NCBI GenBank assembly: GCA_937992195.1
Contig: CALKKV010000040.1
Span: forward strand, 1-64,000
Direction: 5' to 3'
Origin: an uncultured Gammaproteobacteria bacterium
Lineage (GTDB): Bacteria; Pseudomonadota; Gammaproteobacteria; Arenicellales; Poriferihabitantaceae
Length of the DNA: 64,000 bases
Both the position numbers and the translations under genes were made by a program. Position 1 is the stretch's first letter. Each line of letters starts with the position of its first letter. The notes beneath the pieces are model-generated. The model made no database searches, was not told where the DNA came from, and saw only the letters and a program-made list of their open reading frames with translations. Positions 34,492 to 43,928 of this stretch are shown here, piece after piece.

Positions 34492-35130
34492 ATGAAGCTT
34501 TTACAAATACTTGTTACCGTTTTTTTGATTGGTATGATGCCCCGGGTTTGGGCGTTGGGGCCGGTAGATGGTGAAATTATTGTTTCACTCTGGAATAACC
34601 AATTCGAATCGGATTTGCTCAGCGGTGAGGTTGATGCAGGATCTTTAGCGTTCACCGGTGAGATTTGGATAGGAGATAAGTGGGGTTTGAAGGCAGCGCG
34701 ATATGAGTCAGACCTTGAAGAGACTGCCATAAGCAATCAATCGCGTACACAAATCGAAGTGCGCAGGCGCTTTTTCTCTCTTAGCGATAATAATTTTCTG
34801 GCTGTTGGTGCTGGAATTGAAGATATTGATTTATTGAACGGAGAGTCTTCGAACGGATTACGATTGTCTCTTGAAGGTAGAGTAGCCATTACTCCTGTTG
34901 TTTATCTATACGCCCGTGGTGCATTGTTGCCAGATATGTCTGATGCCGGTAACTTCTCTAATTTAACCGGGTCTGAAGTGGAATTGGGTGCGAGTTTTAC
35001 GCCGTTCCCTTTTATTTCAGTAAAAGTAGGTTTCTTGCGACTGAATTTGGATTTTGATAATGCAGATGGTGGTGCTGGTAGCAGCACTGAATCAGATGGT
35101 TTTTTGATTGGGGCCGGAATACATTGGTGA
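34492..35130 (+). CDS. Small outer-membrane beta-barrel protein
   Basis: The 212 residues include a signal peptide (about 1-22, ending VWALG), then alternating hydrophobic/polar strands (GEIWIGDKWGLKAAR, FLAVGAGIEDI, LRLSLEGRVAI, VYLYARGALL, EVELGASFTPF) ending in GFLIGAGIHW, an aromatic-terminated last strand typical of BAM-inserted barrels. It resembles YfaZ-type proteins in layout, but I would not fix the family. AGGA at 34481-34484 sets ATG 34492 over a TTG at 34489. Function unknown. Confidence 0.75.
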   Translation: MKLLQILVTVFLIGMMPRVWALGPVDGEIIVSLWNNQFESDLLSGEVDAGSLAFTGEIWIGDKWGLKAARYESDLEETAISNQSRTQIEVRRRFFSLSDNNFLAVGAGIEDIDLLNGESSNGLRLSLEGRVAITPVVYLYARGALLPDMSDAGNFSNLTGSEVELGASFTPFPFISVKVGFLRLNLDFDNADGGAGSSTESDGFLIGAGIHW

Positions 35131-35223
35131 GCAGCTGTCTGATCTTAAGACGAAAATAAGCAGAAAAAATCAAATGTGGAAATTCAAGTAGCAACCAAAA
35201 AAGGGAAAACGGAGAGGTGAATT

Positions 35224-35919
35224 GTGGACAACAAAAAAAAGCTGAGTACCAACTCGGCTGTTTTAAATACGTTATCGCCAGAGGTTCTTGATGAAGTTTT
35301 ATCGTCCTGTAAAGTTCGAACTTTTGAAAAGAACGAGCAAATCGTTCGTCAAATGGATACGGACAATAATATTTATTTTATAGAGTCAGGTGGTCTGGGA
35401 GTAGCAATGTTTTCTGATTCCGGTAGAGAAGTGTTTTACAGTGAATTAGAGGCGGGAGATAATTTTGGAGAACTCTCTGCCATCGACGGCGGTCCAAGGT
35501 CTGCTAGTGTGACGGCACTTTGCAAAAGTACCTTGACGGTGATGCCGTTTGCGACCTTTCATGATTTGATGCATAAGAGTACATCGGTAAATATAACTTT
35601 GTTGAAGCAACAGGCGGGAAGAATTCGCCGCTTAACTGAGCGGGTGTATGAATTTTCTACCCTATACGTTGACGATAGAATACGGGCTGAGCTGCTGCGC
35701 ATGGCGCATAAATATATTGATTTGGACGGTGTCGCTCGAATTCCTTCTCCGCCTACCCATGCACAATTGGCTAACAGGTTGAGCTGCAATCGAGAAGCAG
35801 TGAGCCGCGAACTAAAGCGACTCGAAAACCGCGGAATTATGTATAAGAAGGGTGGTCGTTGGATTATTCCTGACTGCGGGATCTTACAAAAAATGGTCGA
35901 TGACGCCCACCGTACTTGA
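35224..35919 (+). CDS. Crp/Fnr-family transcription regulator
   Basis: The 231 residues hold an N-terminal cyclic-nucleotide-binding fold (about 15-130; GDNFGELSAIDGGPRSASVTA is the phosphate-binding cassette) and a C-terminal winged helix (about 150-225) with recognition helix near NRLSCNREAVSRELKRLE. The cassette has Glu and Arg at the positions used by CRP to hold cAMP ribose and phosphate, so a cyclic nucleotide is a plausible ligand. The N-terminus lacks the FNR cysteines. GTG 35224 has a GGAGAGG site. Its end overlaps the next gene by 20 bp. Confidence 0.9.
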   Translation: MDNKKKLSTNSAVLNTLSPEVLDEVLSSCKVRTFEKNEQIVRQMDTDNNIYFIESGGLGVAMFSDSGREVFYSELEAGDNFGELSAIDGGPRSASVTALCKSTLTVMPFATFHDLMHKSTSVNITLLKQQAGRIRRLTERVYEFSTLYVDDRIRAELLRMAHKYIDLDGVARIPSPPTHAQLANRLSCNREAVSRELKRLENRGIMYKKGGRWIIPDCGILQKMVDDAHRT

Positions 35920-36496
35920 TATTCAACTTATCAAAGCCAAGCTTGAAAACTATGTGGCGCCCACCCTTGATCTTGATGTGAAAAGACAGGCGGCCGTTGC
36001 ACTGGTTTTACGCCAAGCAAAAAACGGTGTTGAAGTATTATTTATTCAGAGAGCAGTTGCTGAAAGAGATCCTTGGTCTGGGCAGATTGCCTTTCCGGGT
36101 GGGGGGAGAGAGACGTCAGATCGTGATCTTGTTGACACCGCAGTACGAGAAACCGGTGAAGAGACAGCGGTGAGGATCGATCATAAATTATTGGCAGTAC
36201 ACTTGTTAGACCAACAGGGTAGCAATCGTGGAGGCGCTATTGATCTGTTAATAAGGTGTTATGTTTTCCAAGTTCCTGCAGATGTGGTACCAACGCCAAA
36301 TTATGAAGTTGCAGAAGTGTTTTGGACTCCTTTAACGCATCTTATCAATAAAGAAAATCACATAATCTTTGAGCCCACTGTTACACAGGTTCCTGCTGCA
36401 GGAATAGACTTAGGGAGCGGACAACACGGGCAATCAAGGATTCTTTGGGGGTTGACCTATCGATTTATCCAGCAATTTCTAGAAGTAGTTCATTAG
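35900..36496 (+). CDS. Nudix hydrolase, CoA pyrophosphatase type
   Basis: The 198-residue protein has the extended NudL/YeaB-like motif: QRAVAERDPWSGQIAFPGGGRE (written here in two parts, QRAVAERDP then WSGQIAFPGGGRE) followed by the Nudix helix AVRETGEET. NudL enzymes split CoA to 3',5'-ADP and phosphopantetheine. ATG 35900 lies inside the regulator gene (20-bp overlap), implying coupling. It is convergent with the unknown membrane protein gene 74 bp on. Confidence 0.85.
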   Translation: MTPTVLDIQLIKAKLENYVAPTLDLDVKRQAAVALVLRQAKNGVEVLFIQRAVAERDPWSGQIAFPGGGRETSDRDLVDTAVRETGEETAVRIDHKLLAVHLLDQQGSNRGGAIDLLIRCYVFQVPADVVPTPNYEVAEVFWTPLTHLINKENHIIFEPTVTQVPAAGIDLGSGQHGQSRILWGLTYRFIQQFLEVVH

Positions 36497-36570
36497 AATC
36501 GCTGGACGATTTTAGATTACATTAGTGAGCTAAATAACAAATGCCGTTGAAAGCTTTTTATAAAAATTGT

Positions 36571-37239
36571 TTATTCTTTAAGTTCAATCACCAGCTTTCC
36601 CTCGCTGACTTCAATATTATCAACGCCTTCGGAAAAAGATTTCCAGAAGCCTTCAGTGCCACCGAATTCGCGTACGAGATCGACATTTTTTAAATTTCCA
36701 AGCCATGCATTAGGTATCGGTACACCCATCACACTGACTCCTTTCAACACAACAATTGGTTTGTTATCACGAAACGCAAGTTCCATTCCGGCAGATATTT
36801 TTAAGGTTTTTCCTCCCATGATTGGAAAGTCCGGATCCAGCGGAACAAGCAATTTTCCACTTGCAAGATTATCGGCCAGATCAATAGCAACCTTTTGCGC
36901 CAGGTCGGTGTTTTCGGCCAGCATGCCATTTAACTCTCGCTCGGTTAACTCAATACGCCGGTCGGCACCTTCTTCACTATACTTTTCCGGTTGCACCGCA
37001 TTTTCGTCTTGATTTTCTGAAAACGTCTGCGCACTGCTACCGCTGTCAAAGCCTTCGAAGGCTTTCAGCTTTCTCTCCAGGGTTTGTTGTTCCTGGCCAG
37101 ATAACGAGACCGGTTCAAACTGTTTTGGAAAAATATATTGCGTCAGTATCCAAATGGTCAGGCCCACTGAAACTGCGATCGTGCCAAGAATAATCGCGCC
37201 AATGAACAGACACCCTCGTTTTTCTTCTTTTTGTTCCAT
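36571..37239 (-). CDS. Single-pass membrane protein, unknown
   Basis: The 222 residues comprise a short cytoplasmic start (MEQKEEKRGC), one membrane helix (about 11-33), a polar acidic linker (about 45-92), and an extracytoplasmic domain (about 93-222) that begins LTERELNGMLAEN and continues with amphipathic strands. The layout (short cytoplasmic end, helix, LTExELN-headed domain) is reminiscent of YpmS/DUF2140-type lipid-binding-like proteins, but this is a weak resemblance. It lies alone, between the Nudix gene and the mraZ promoter region on the opposite strand. Confidence 0.65.
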   Translation of the reverse strand: MEQKEEKRGCLFIGAIILGTIAVSVGLTIWILTQYIFPKQFEPVSLSGQEQQTLERKLKAFEGFDSGSSAQTFSENQDENAVQPEKYSEEGADRRIELTERELNGMLAENTDLAQKVAIDLADNLASGKLLVPLDPDFPIMGGKTLKISAGMELAFRDNKPIVVLKGVSVMGVPIPNAWLGNLKNVDLVREFGGTEGFWKSFSEGVDNIEVSEGKLVIELKE

Positions 37240-37520
37240 TTAGAACTGCGTTTGGTTGCTAGTAGGGCGACATTATAGGGAATATCGCTGAATCACAGCG
37301 GAACAGACGAGTTCGGGGATTGTTCGCCGAATCAGAAAAGAAAACTTGAGAAATCTGCATCTAAAGATCATTAGGTCTGAAATTGAGTTTTCAGATTACT
37401 TTTACTTATGAAATATACGGTTATTTTTGTTATCTAGAAATTACTTTAACTATGATGCCAGTTTTGACATATTTTCCTTAAAAATCAATAAGATTTTACG
37501 CACGGAAACGTTCATTTACC
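37240..37520. other. AT-rich non-coding stretch upstream of the dcw promoter
   Basis: Between the divergent unknown gene and the mraZ start (364 bp in all) no gene is visible. The stretch from about 37330 to 37500 is strikingly AT-rich; it could hold upstream promoter elements. No convincing repeat or RNA is seen. Confidence 0.5.
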
Positions 37521-37550
37521 TTGACAAAACTTCTCCTTCGCCAATATAGT
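37521..37550 (+). promoter_or_regulatory. Sigma-70 promoter of the dcw cluster
   Basis: Consensus TTGACA (37521-37526), an 18-bp spacer and TATAGT (37545-37550) give one of the best promoters in the window, 54 bp before the mraZ start. Transcription would begin near 37557, within the MraZ-type repeats. Confidence 0.75.
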
Positions 37551-37573
37551 GCAAGGAAGTGGGAATTTGTGGA
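37549..37573 (+). promoter_or_regulatory. MraZ-box-like direct repeats
   Basis: Three 5-mers GTGCA (37549), GTGGG (37559) and GTGGA (37569) recur at exact 10-bp steps, each separated by 5 bp. E. coli MraZ binds direct TGGGN repeats with the same 10-bp period in front of its own gene. The repeats overlap the -10 end and the expected start, suiting autorepression of the operon. Confidence 0.72.
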
Positions 37574-37603
37574 GAATTCTCCCAAAACCTTGGATTTGTA
37601 ACC

Positions 37604-38062
37604 ATGTTTCGCGGCGCCAACGCTCTTAACCTCGACAATAAAGGCCGAATGGCCATACCGTCAATGTATCGTGCAGTCATGCAGGAACGTTGCGCGGGCA
37701 AACTCGTGGTGACGGTGAATAATACGCGGGAAAATTGCTTGTGGCTCTATCCTTTGGATGAATGGGAGAGAGTTGAGGAAAAAGTTGTCAATCTGCCGAG
37801 CTTTGATCCGAATCATCAAAAGCTAAAGCGGTTTTTGATTGGCTACGCAAGCGACGTTGAGATGGATAAAAGCGGGCGAATTCTTCTGCCCGCTCCTTTG
37901 CGTGATTTTGCGATGCTCGATAAGTCTGCATATCTAGTTGGACAGGGAAACAAGTTCGAAATCTGGAGTGAAGAATTATGGTCAGCTAAGTGCGGTCAGT
38001 GGATGCAGGAAGATGTCGACTTAGAAAATATTTCGGTGGAAATGGAGCAGATTTCTCTATAG
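37604..38062 (+). CDS. mraZ: Transcriptional regulator MraZ
   Basis: MraZ is an AbrB-fold DNA-binding protein that represses its own dcw operon. From ATG 37604 it is 152 residues, the usual length, with two tandem SpoVT/AbrB-like halves: MFRGANALNLDNKGRMAIP (about 1-19) and GYASDVEMDKSGRILLPAPLR (second half). An in-frame extension to 37559 would overlap the operator repeats and is rejected. It is followed after 4 bp by rsmH. Confidence 0.96.
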   Translation: MFRGANALNLDNKGRMAIPSMYRAVMQERCAGKLVVTVNNTRENCLWLYPLDEWERVEEKVVNLPSFDPNHQKLKRFLIGYASDVEMDKSGRILLPAPLRDFAMLDKSAYLVGQGNKFEIWSEELWSAKCGQWMQEDVDLENISVEMEQISL

Positions 38063-38066
38063 CCAT

Positions 38067-39014
38067 ATGCAACAAGCACATTCTGACAGCGCAGCACACA
38101 TCCCTGTTTTAAAAGAGGAGGTGCTGACGGCGCTCAATCTTCAGCGGGATAGTTATGTAGTGGATGCCACGTTTGGCCGCGGCGGTCATTCGCGATCTAT
38201 TATGGAAGAACTGGGTGACAAAGGCAGGCTGTTGGTCATCGACCGTGATCCTGCTGCAATTGCGCAAGCAGAGTTCGAGTGGTCAGACGACGAGCGCGTT
38301 GAAATCGTACATGCGCCATTTTCAACGCTCCATGAAATTCTGCAAGCGCGTGCTTTAAGCGGTCAAATCACTGCTATCTTGTTTGATTTTGGGGTTTCCT
38401 CTCCGCAACTTGATAACCCTGAGCGCGGTTTTAGTTTCTCTCACGATGGTCCTCTCGATATGCGTATGGATACAACCAAGGGTATCAGTGCGGCAGAGTG
38501 GTTGCAGCAAGTGGAAGAGCACGAGCTTATTCATGTGTTGCGAAAGTTTGGTGAAGAGCGTTTTGCGCGTAAAGTCGCTTTGAAAATCAAACAGCACGAA
38601 CGAATCGAAACAACCGCCGAGTTAGCTGCAATAGTGAGCGAAGTTGTAAGAACGCGTGAACCCGGCAAGCATCCAGCAACCCGAACTTTTCAGGCTATTC
38701 GTATCGCGGTGAATGCCGAACTGGAAGAAATTGAATCAGTACTGCCGCAAGCGCTAGACTGTCTGGCAAGTGGTGGACGTTTAGTGATCATTAGTTTCCA
38801 TTCTCTTGAAGATCGTCTGGTTAAACGTTTCTTGAGAGAGCAAAGTAAAGGCGATCCATTTCCGCCAGACTTGCCGGTGACGAACGATATGCTTTCACCG
38901 ACCTTAAAATTAATAGGCAAGCCGGTGAAAGCGGGAGCCGAAGAGCTGAATCGAAATCGAAGAGCGCGTAGCGCGGTACTTCGAATTGCAGAGAAAACAG
39001 GTTCGCCACAATGA
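38067..39014 (+). CDS. rsmH: 16S rRNA (cytosine-1402-N4)-methyltransferase RsmH
   Basis: RsmH methylates C1402 in the 16S decoding centre with SAM. The 315 residues show HIPVLKEEVL at the start, the SAM loop VDATFGRGGHSRSIME (about 33-48), FDFGVSSPQLD, RGFSFSHDGPLDMRMD, TRTFQAIRIAVN and the terminal NRRARSAVLRIAE. Its stop overlaps the ftsL start by 4 bp. Confidence 0.97.
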   Translation: MQQAHSDSAAHIPVLKEEVLTALNLQRDSYVVDATFGRGGHSRSIMEELGDKGRLLVIDRDPAAIAQAEFEWSDDERVEIVHAPFSTLHEILQARALSGQITAILFDFGVSSPQLDNPERGFSFSHDGPLDMRMDTTKGISAAEWLQQVEEHELIHVLRKFGEERFARKVALKIKQHERIETTAELAAIVSEVVRTREPGKHPATRTFQAIRIAVNAELEEIESVLPQALDCLASGGRLVIISFHSLEDRLVKRFLREQSKGDPFPPDLPVTNDMLSPTLKLIGKPVKAGAEELNRNRRARSAVLRIAEKTGSPQ

Positions 39015-39298
39015 ATAAGTTACATGTATTCTTGCTGGCGCTGGTAGTAGTCAGTGCTATTGCCGTAGTGGGTGTGCGTCATCACAACCGTTTGGCTTTT
39101 GTAGCGTTGCAAAAGGAAGAACAAAAAAGAGTAGATTTGCAGGCGGAGTGGGGTCGATTGATGCTGGAAAAGGCAACCTGGACTCGACAGCACAATGTTG
39201 CTGATACCGCGAAGAAGCAATTGACCATGGCGCCGCCAAGCCCCGACAAGATTATTACGCTGGATTTGGCTGCAAAGTCGAAAGCGAGTGATCAATGA
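39011..39298 (+). CDS. ftsL: Cell division protein FtsL
   Basis: FtsL is a bitopic protein of the divisome that pairs with FtsB and FtsQ and activates FtsWI. The 95 residues contain one membrane helix (about 4-22) and a periplasmic coiled-coil stretch (RLAFVALQKEEQKRVDLQAE begins near 28). The size, sequence pattern and position between rsmH and ftsI identify it. ATGA overlap with rsmH. Confidence 0.93.
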   Translation: MNKLHVFLLALVVVSAIAVVGVRHHNRLAFVALQKEEQKRVDLQAEWGRLMLEKATWTRQHNVADTAKKQLTMAPPSPDKIITLDLAAKSKASDQ

Positions 39299-39343
39299 AC
39301 GCTATATTGACTAACGCACAAAAATACATAGACGGTGAGAGCT

Positions 39344-41053
39344 ATGCGTAGTCGTATCTCCCGACCACCTTTATGGCGACAGTATTTTGTTATGGGTGCA
39401 ATGTTCGCTGGCCTTGCAGTGATTAGCTTGCGTGTTATACAAATTCAAACCGTTGAACAAAGTCACCTGCAGTCTCAGGGAGACGCTCGTTATTTAAGAG
39501 AAATTGCTGTTCTTCCAGAGCGTGGAAAAATACTCGATAGAAATGGTCAGGTTTTGGCGGTAAGTACTCCGGTTGAATCGCTTTGGGCTGATCCAAAGCT
39601 GTTTTGTACCTCTAAGGATCAATGGAAGCCGCTGAACGAACTGTTGTCGCTTAGATCTAGGGATTTATCTGCTACTTGCGAACGCAGAGAAAAAGCCAGT
39701 TTTATGTATATAAAGAGACGGCTTCCCCCTGCGTTAGCGCAGAAAGTGCTTGATCTAAATATTCCCGGAGTTGAGATACAGAGGGAGTATCGTCGCTATT
39801 ACCCTGGCGGTCCGGTTAGCGCGCACCTTGTTGGTTTTACAGATGTGGACGATGAGGGACAAGAAGGGTTAGAGCGCGGGTTTCAAAATGCGCTTTCAGG
39901 CAGCCAAGGCCGTAAACGCGTTTTGAAAGACCTCGCGGGAAACTATGTTGAAAGTGTCGAGAGTATTAAGCAGGTACAGCATGGTGATGACCTGCAGATC
40001 AGTATTGATCAACGGGTTCAGTCATTAGCAAGTAGCTACCTAGAAAAAACTATCAAAAAACACAATGCCGCCGGGGGCAGTGTGGTTGTGTTGGCGGTTC
40101 CCAGTGGTGAAATAATTTCTATGGTGAACTCGCCGCAGTTCAATCCAAACGACCGCAAGACGCTAAAGAAAGGTGTTTTTCGAAATCGCGCGGTTACAGA
40201 TACTGTAGAACCGGGTTCAACTACAAAACCATTTACCGTAGCGATGGCGCTTGAAAGTGGAGAGATTGGCGTCAATACCATAGTAGATACTTCACCAGGA
40301 TACTACCGGGTAGGTGGCCATACCATTCATGATGTGCACGATTATGGTGAAATATCTGTATTCGATGTAATTGTGCATTCAAGCAACATTGGCTCTGCCA
40401 AGATTGCCATGGCATTCCCGTTCAAAAAATTATTTGACACGCTGAAAGAAGTTGGATTTGGCGCACGAGCGGCCGACCTGCCAGGGGAAATTTCAGGGCT
40501 GCTTGTGGAGAGAAGCCGTCCGATTGAACACGCAACTGTTTCCTATGGTTACGGCTTTTCTGCAACGCCATTGCAAATAGCAAAAGCTTATACGACTCTA
40601 GCTACGGATGGTGAATTGCTTCCTGTGACGCTTGAAGCGAAACCCAAGGGGTTTCGTGCAAAGGGCAAGAAAATATTTACCGCAGATACCGCCAAACAAA
40701 TCAGGTTAATGCTTGAACAAGTGGCAACTCCAGAGGGAACAGCACGCAAAGCACGGATACCAAGATATCGTGTAGGCGGAAAAACTGGAACGACCCACAA
40801 ATTAGTGGACGGCAATTATAAAAACAAACGATATGTTTCGTTGTTTGCTGGTATGGCGCCGATCTCAGATCCAAAATTTGTCATGGTCGTTACCGTTGAT
40901 GATCCAAGAGGTAAGCTTTACTACGGTGGCGATGTCGCAGCCCCTGTTTTTTCGGATTTGATGCAGGATCTAATGCGATTGTATAACGTGCCTCCGGATG
41001 GAATCGAAGAAACACAAATTACTGGTATCACTGATAAGAGGGATCCGGCATGA
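39344..41053 (+). CDS. ftsI: Peptidoglycan transpeptidase FtsI (PBP3)
   Basis: FtsI is the class B penicillin-binding protein crosslinking septal murein with FtsW. From ATG 39344 (GGTGAG just upstream) it is 569 residues: membrane helix (about 17-35), pedestal domain (about 50-220; RGKILDRNGQVLA), and transpeptidase domain with Ser292-Thr-Thr-Lys295 (SxxK), Ser346-Ser-Asn348 (SxN) and Lys480-Thr-Gly-Thr (KTGT). A GTG at 39335 is an alternative start. Its stop overlaps murE by 4 bp. Confidence 0.97.
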   Translation: MRSRISRPPLWRQYFVMGAMFAGLAVISLRVIQIQTVEQSHLQSQGDARYLREIAVLPERGKILDRNGQVLAVSTPVESLWADPKLFCTSKDQWKPLNELLSLRSRDLSATCERREKASFMYIKRRLPPALAQKVLDLNIPGVEIQREYRRYYPGGPVSAHLVGFTDVDDEGQEGLERGFQNALSGSQGRKRVLKDLAGNYVESVESIKQVQHGDDLQISIDQRVQSLASSYLEKTIKKHNAAGGSVVVLAVPSGEIISMVNSPQFNPNDRKTLKKGVFRNRAVTDTVEPGSTTKPFTVAMALESGEIGVNTIVDTSPGYYRVGGHTIHDVHDYGEISVFDVIVHSSNIGSAKIAMAFPFKKLFDTLKEVGFGARAADLPGEISGLLVERSRPIEHATVSYGYGFSATPLQIAKAYTTLATDGELLPVTLEAKPKGFRAKGKKIFTADTAKQIRLMLEQVATPEGTARKARIPRYRVGGKTGTTHKLVDGNYKNKRYVSLFAGMAPISDPKFVMVVTVDDPRGKLYYGGDVAAPVFSDLMQDLMRLYNVPPDGIEETQITGITDKRDPA

Positions 41054-42558
41054 GTTTATCTTTGACACGGCAGGAGCAGTCTGTTCACTCTCTATTGAGA
41101 GGAATTGTCGACCCCGATAGCATGTCCAAAAGATTTGGCGAGATATCCGTCTCAAATTTCACATTAGACAGCAGAACAGTTTCAAAGGGTTCGCTATTTG
41201 CTGCAGTTCCAGGTGAGCAGGCTGACGGACGTCATTTCGCTGAACAAGCGATGGAGCGCGGTGCAGAGGGGGTTGTGTTCGAGAAGCATGATGCGCCATT
41301 AGCTTGTAAAGAGCTTGAGAAGCAGGATAAGGCGGTTGCCGTTTCAGGATTATCAAAACACGTGAGTTTAATCGCGGCGCGTCTCTATTCTGACCCTTCA
41401 AGGGGGTTAAAGGTAATTGGTGTGACTGGTACCAATGGAAAAACTACTTGTGTCACCCTATTGCAACAATCCCTCAACGAGTTGGGTTTGGAATGTGCGG
41501 CGTTAGGAACGCTGGGTGCAGCATTTAATGGTGATGTTGAAAAATCGAATTTAACAACAGCAGACCCGATCGCTATTCAGCGTAGTTTGTGTGAATTTAA
41601 AGAGCGCGGTGCAGACGCTGTTTGTATGGAAGTGTCTTCTCACGGGTTGGAGCAAGATAGAGTTAGCGCTGTAGATTTCAATGTCGCTGTATTTACTAAT
41701 CTGTCCCAGGATCATCTGGATTATCACGGCACGATGCAGGCGTATGGAAACGCTAAAAGAAAGCTATTTGAAATGTCATCACTTGACATCATGATTTTGA
41801 ATGCCGATGACAAGTTAGGGCAAGATATTTTGTCCGTGCCACACGATAGTCAAGTAGTCAGCTTTGGATATGTAAATGCAGATGTTGTGCCGAAGAAATT
41901 AGTGGTCAGCCAATGCGGGATTTCATTTGACCTGAGCTGGGGTGATGAGAAAGAGAGACTTTCATCGTCGCTTCTTTGTGAGATCAACGTACCTAATCTA
42001 CTGTCGGTAGCCGCAACCTTGCTAGCGATGGGCTATCGTCTAGCAGATTTAGCGAAGGTATTTCCAAAACTTACTCCTCCGCCGGGTCGAATGGAACGAT
42101 TCTCAGGAAAAGAAGGCTGTCCTACAGTCGTTGTCGATTACTCTCACACGCCGGATTCATTACAACGTGCTTTACAAGGATTAAAGTTGTTTTCCGAAGG
42201 TAATATTTGGGTGGTATTTGGTTGCGGTGGAGACAGAGATAAAGGAAAGCGCCCGCTAATGGGGCAGGTCGCGCAACAATATGCTGACTATATGGTAGTT
42301 ACTAACGACAATCCGCGTAATGAAGAGCCAGCGCGTATTGCTAAAGAAATTACCGAAGGTGTATCAAATGGAGGTAAAAGTGTTTTAACTATTTTAGACC
42401 GGCGGCAAGCGATCTCTCACGCAATTGAGAATGCAGGCTCTAATGACATAATTTTGGTTGCTGGAAAAGGACATGAAATAACCCAGACTATAGGCAGTGA
42501 AGTCCTGGAGTTTAGCGACCGAGAAGTTGTGTGCGAATTGCTGGAGGCGAAAAAATGA
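41050..42558 (+). CDS. murE: UDP-MurNAc-tripeptide ligase MurE (meso-DAP adding)
   Basis: MurE adds meso-diaminopimelate to UDP-MurNAc-L-Ala-D-Glu in the cytosol. The 502 residues have the ATP loop GVTGTNGKTTC (about 125-135), the carbamylated-lysine region and the substrate-selecting DNPR (Asp420-Arg423) that marks meso-DAP enzymes. This matches DapF at 4289. Overlaps: 4 bp with ftsI and 4 bp with murF. Confidence 0.97.
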   Translation: MSLSLTRQEQSVHSLLRGIVDPDSMSKRFGEISVSNFTLDSRTVSKGSLFAAVPGEQADGRHFAEQAMERGAEGVVFEKHDAPLACKELEKQDKAVAVSGLSKHVSLIAARLYSDPSRGLKVIGVTGTNGKTTCVTLLQQSLNELGLECAALGTLGAAFNGDVEKSNLTTADPIAIQRSLCEFKERGADAVCMEVSSHGLEQDRVSAVDFNVAVFTNLSQDHLDYHGTMQAYGNAKRKLFEMSSLDIMILNADDKLGQDILSVPHDSQVVSFGYVNADVVPKKLVVSQCGISFDLSWGDEKERLSSSLLCEINVPNLLSVAATLLAMGYRLADLAKVFPKLTPPPGRMERFSGKEGCPTVVVDYSHTPDSLQRALQGLKLFSEGNIWVVFGCGGDRDKGKRPLMGQVAQQYADYMVVTNDNPRNEEPARIAKEITEGVSNGGKSVLTILDRRQAISHAIENAGSNDIILVAGKGHEITQTIGSEVLEFSDREVVCELLEAKK

Positions 42559-43928
42559 TGTTGGCGTCTGAGGCTGCGAAAGCGATGAGGGGAACTTTGA
42601 TTGGCCTTGATCGACGCTTTAATGGCGTCAGTATCGACTCTCGCGCGATATCTAAAGACGATGTTTTCTTTGCTATTCCTGGCGACAAATACGATGGACA
42701 TAATTTTGTCGATCGTGCTTTAGCAGGTGGTGCTGCACTTACTGTTGTTGAAAAAGTTGCGGATGTTGCAATTAGCCAGATTAAAGTGTCGGACTCCACA
42801 ATTGCATTAGGTAACCTTGCGAAACACTGGAGAACTAAATTCTCAATTCCGGTGATCGGGATTACCGGTAGCAATGGAAAAACAACCGTGACGGCGATGG
42901 TCCGGCATATTATTGGTCAAAGTCATTTGCCGCTATTTCCGGAGCAGAGCTATAACAATCAATGGGGTGTTCCGCTAACACTGTTTAAATTGAAAGAACA
43001 TTCTCATGCTGTGATTGAAATGGGGATGAACCGCCCGGGCGAAATCAACTACCTCTCCCAAATTGCTGAACCGACAATCGCTCTTATTAACAATGCATCG
43101 GCAGCGCATCTTGAAGGTTTGGGTGATGTTGAACAAGTAGCGATGGCAAAAGGGGAGATTATCGATGCGCTTTCAATGGATGGTGTCGTGATTTTGAACG
43201 CCGATGATTTGTTCTTTAATTTCTGGAGCCGCCAGGCTGATAGTAGAAAAATTGTTTCGTTTGGTATCGAAAATAAAGCCGATTTCAGTGCCAAGAATAT
43301 CCAACTACAACCTGCCAGTTGTTCGTTTGAACTTCACGCATATGACGAGTCAATTTTGATTGACTTGCCTTTGCCCGGGTATCACAACGTGATGAACGTT
43401 CTCGCCGCAGCGGCGGCAAGCCATGTTGCCGGGGTTTCTCTCAGGGATGTGCGAGATGGTTTGTTACATATAGAAGCGGTCTCAGGAAGGTTGACTTTAA
43501 TGAAGTCTGAGGCTGGAGCAAATCTGATTGACGATAGTTTCAATGCCAATCCTTCATCAATGTTTGCCGCAATCGACGTGTTATCTCAGTGCAAGGGTAA
43601 AAAAATCCTTGTGCTCGGCGCAATGGCGGAGCTAGGCGATGATAGTGAAAAGCTTCATCAGGAGACAGCCGTAGCTGCCGCAAAGGCAGGCATCGACAGA
43701 TTGCTCTACTTGAATGATAGTGACAACGCCGACTTAAAAGGTTATCAGCGTGGGTTTGCTAATAACGGTGAAGAATTTAAAACAGTTGAAGCGCTGATCG
43801 CTGCGCTCAGTGATGATGATCATTCGAATACGGCTATTTTAGTCAAAGGTTCAAAATCATCCAGAATGGGCCGCGTTATCTCTCAACTGCGAAAAGGCAA
43901 TGCCGAAAGGGAGAGTGCGTCATGCTAA
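42555..43928 (+). CDS. murF: UDP-MurNAc-pentapeptide synthetase MurF
   Basis: MurF adds D-Ala-D-Ala to the tripeptide precursor. From ATG 42555 (GGAGG upstream at 42543-42547; ATG 42558 also possible) the protein is 457 residues. The ATP loop is [26 protein letters not shown] and [10 protein letters not shown] are typical; the C-terminal ligase domain holds [12 protein letters not shown]-Ala-D-Ala must come from a ddl gene elsewhere. Overlap 7 bp with mraY. Confidence 0.96.
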   Translation: MMLASEAAKAMRGTLIGLDRRFNGVSIDSRAISKDDVFFAIPGDKYDGHNFVDRALAGGAALTVVEKVADVAISQIKVSDSTIALGNLAKHWRTKFSIPVIGITGSNGKTTVTAMVRHIIGQSHLPLFPEQSYNNQWGVPLTLFKLKEHSHAVIEMGMNRPGEINYLSQIAEPTIALINNASAAHLEGLGDVEQVAMAKGEIIDALSMDGVVILNADDLFFNFWSRQADSRKIVSFGIENKADFSAKNIQLQPASCSFELHAYDESILIDLPLPGYHNVMNVLAAAAASHVAGVSLRDVRDGLLHIEAVSGRLTLMKSEAGANLIDDSFNANPSSMFAAIDVLSQCKGKKILVLGAMAELGDDSEKLHQETAVAAAKAGIDRLLYLNDSDNADLKGYQRGFANNGEEFKTVEALIAALSDDDHSNTAILVKGSKSSRMGRVISQLRKGNAERESASC

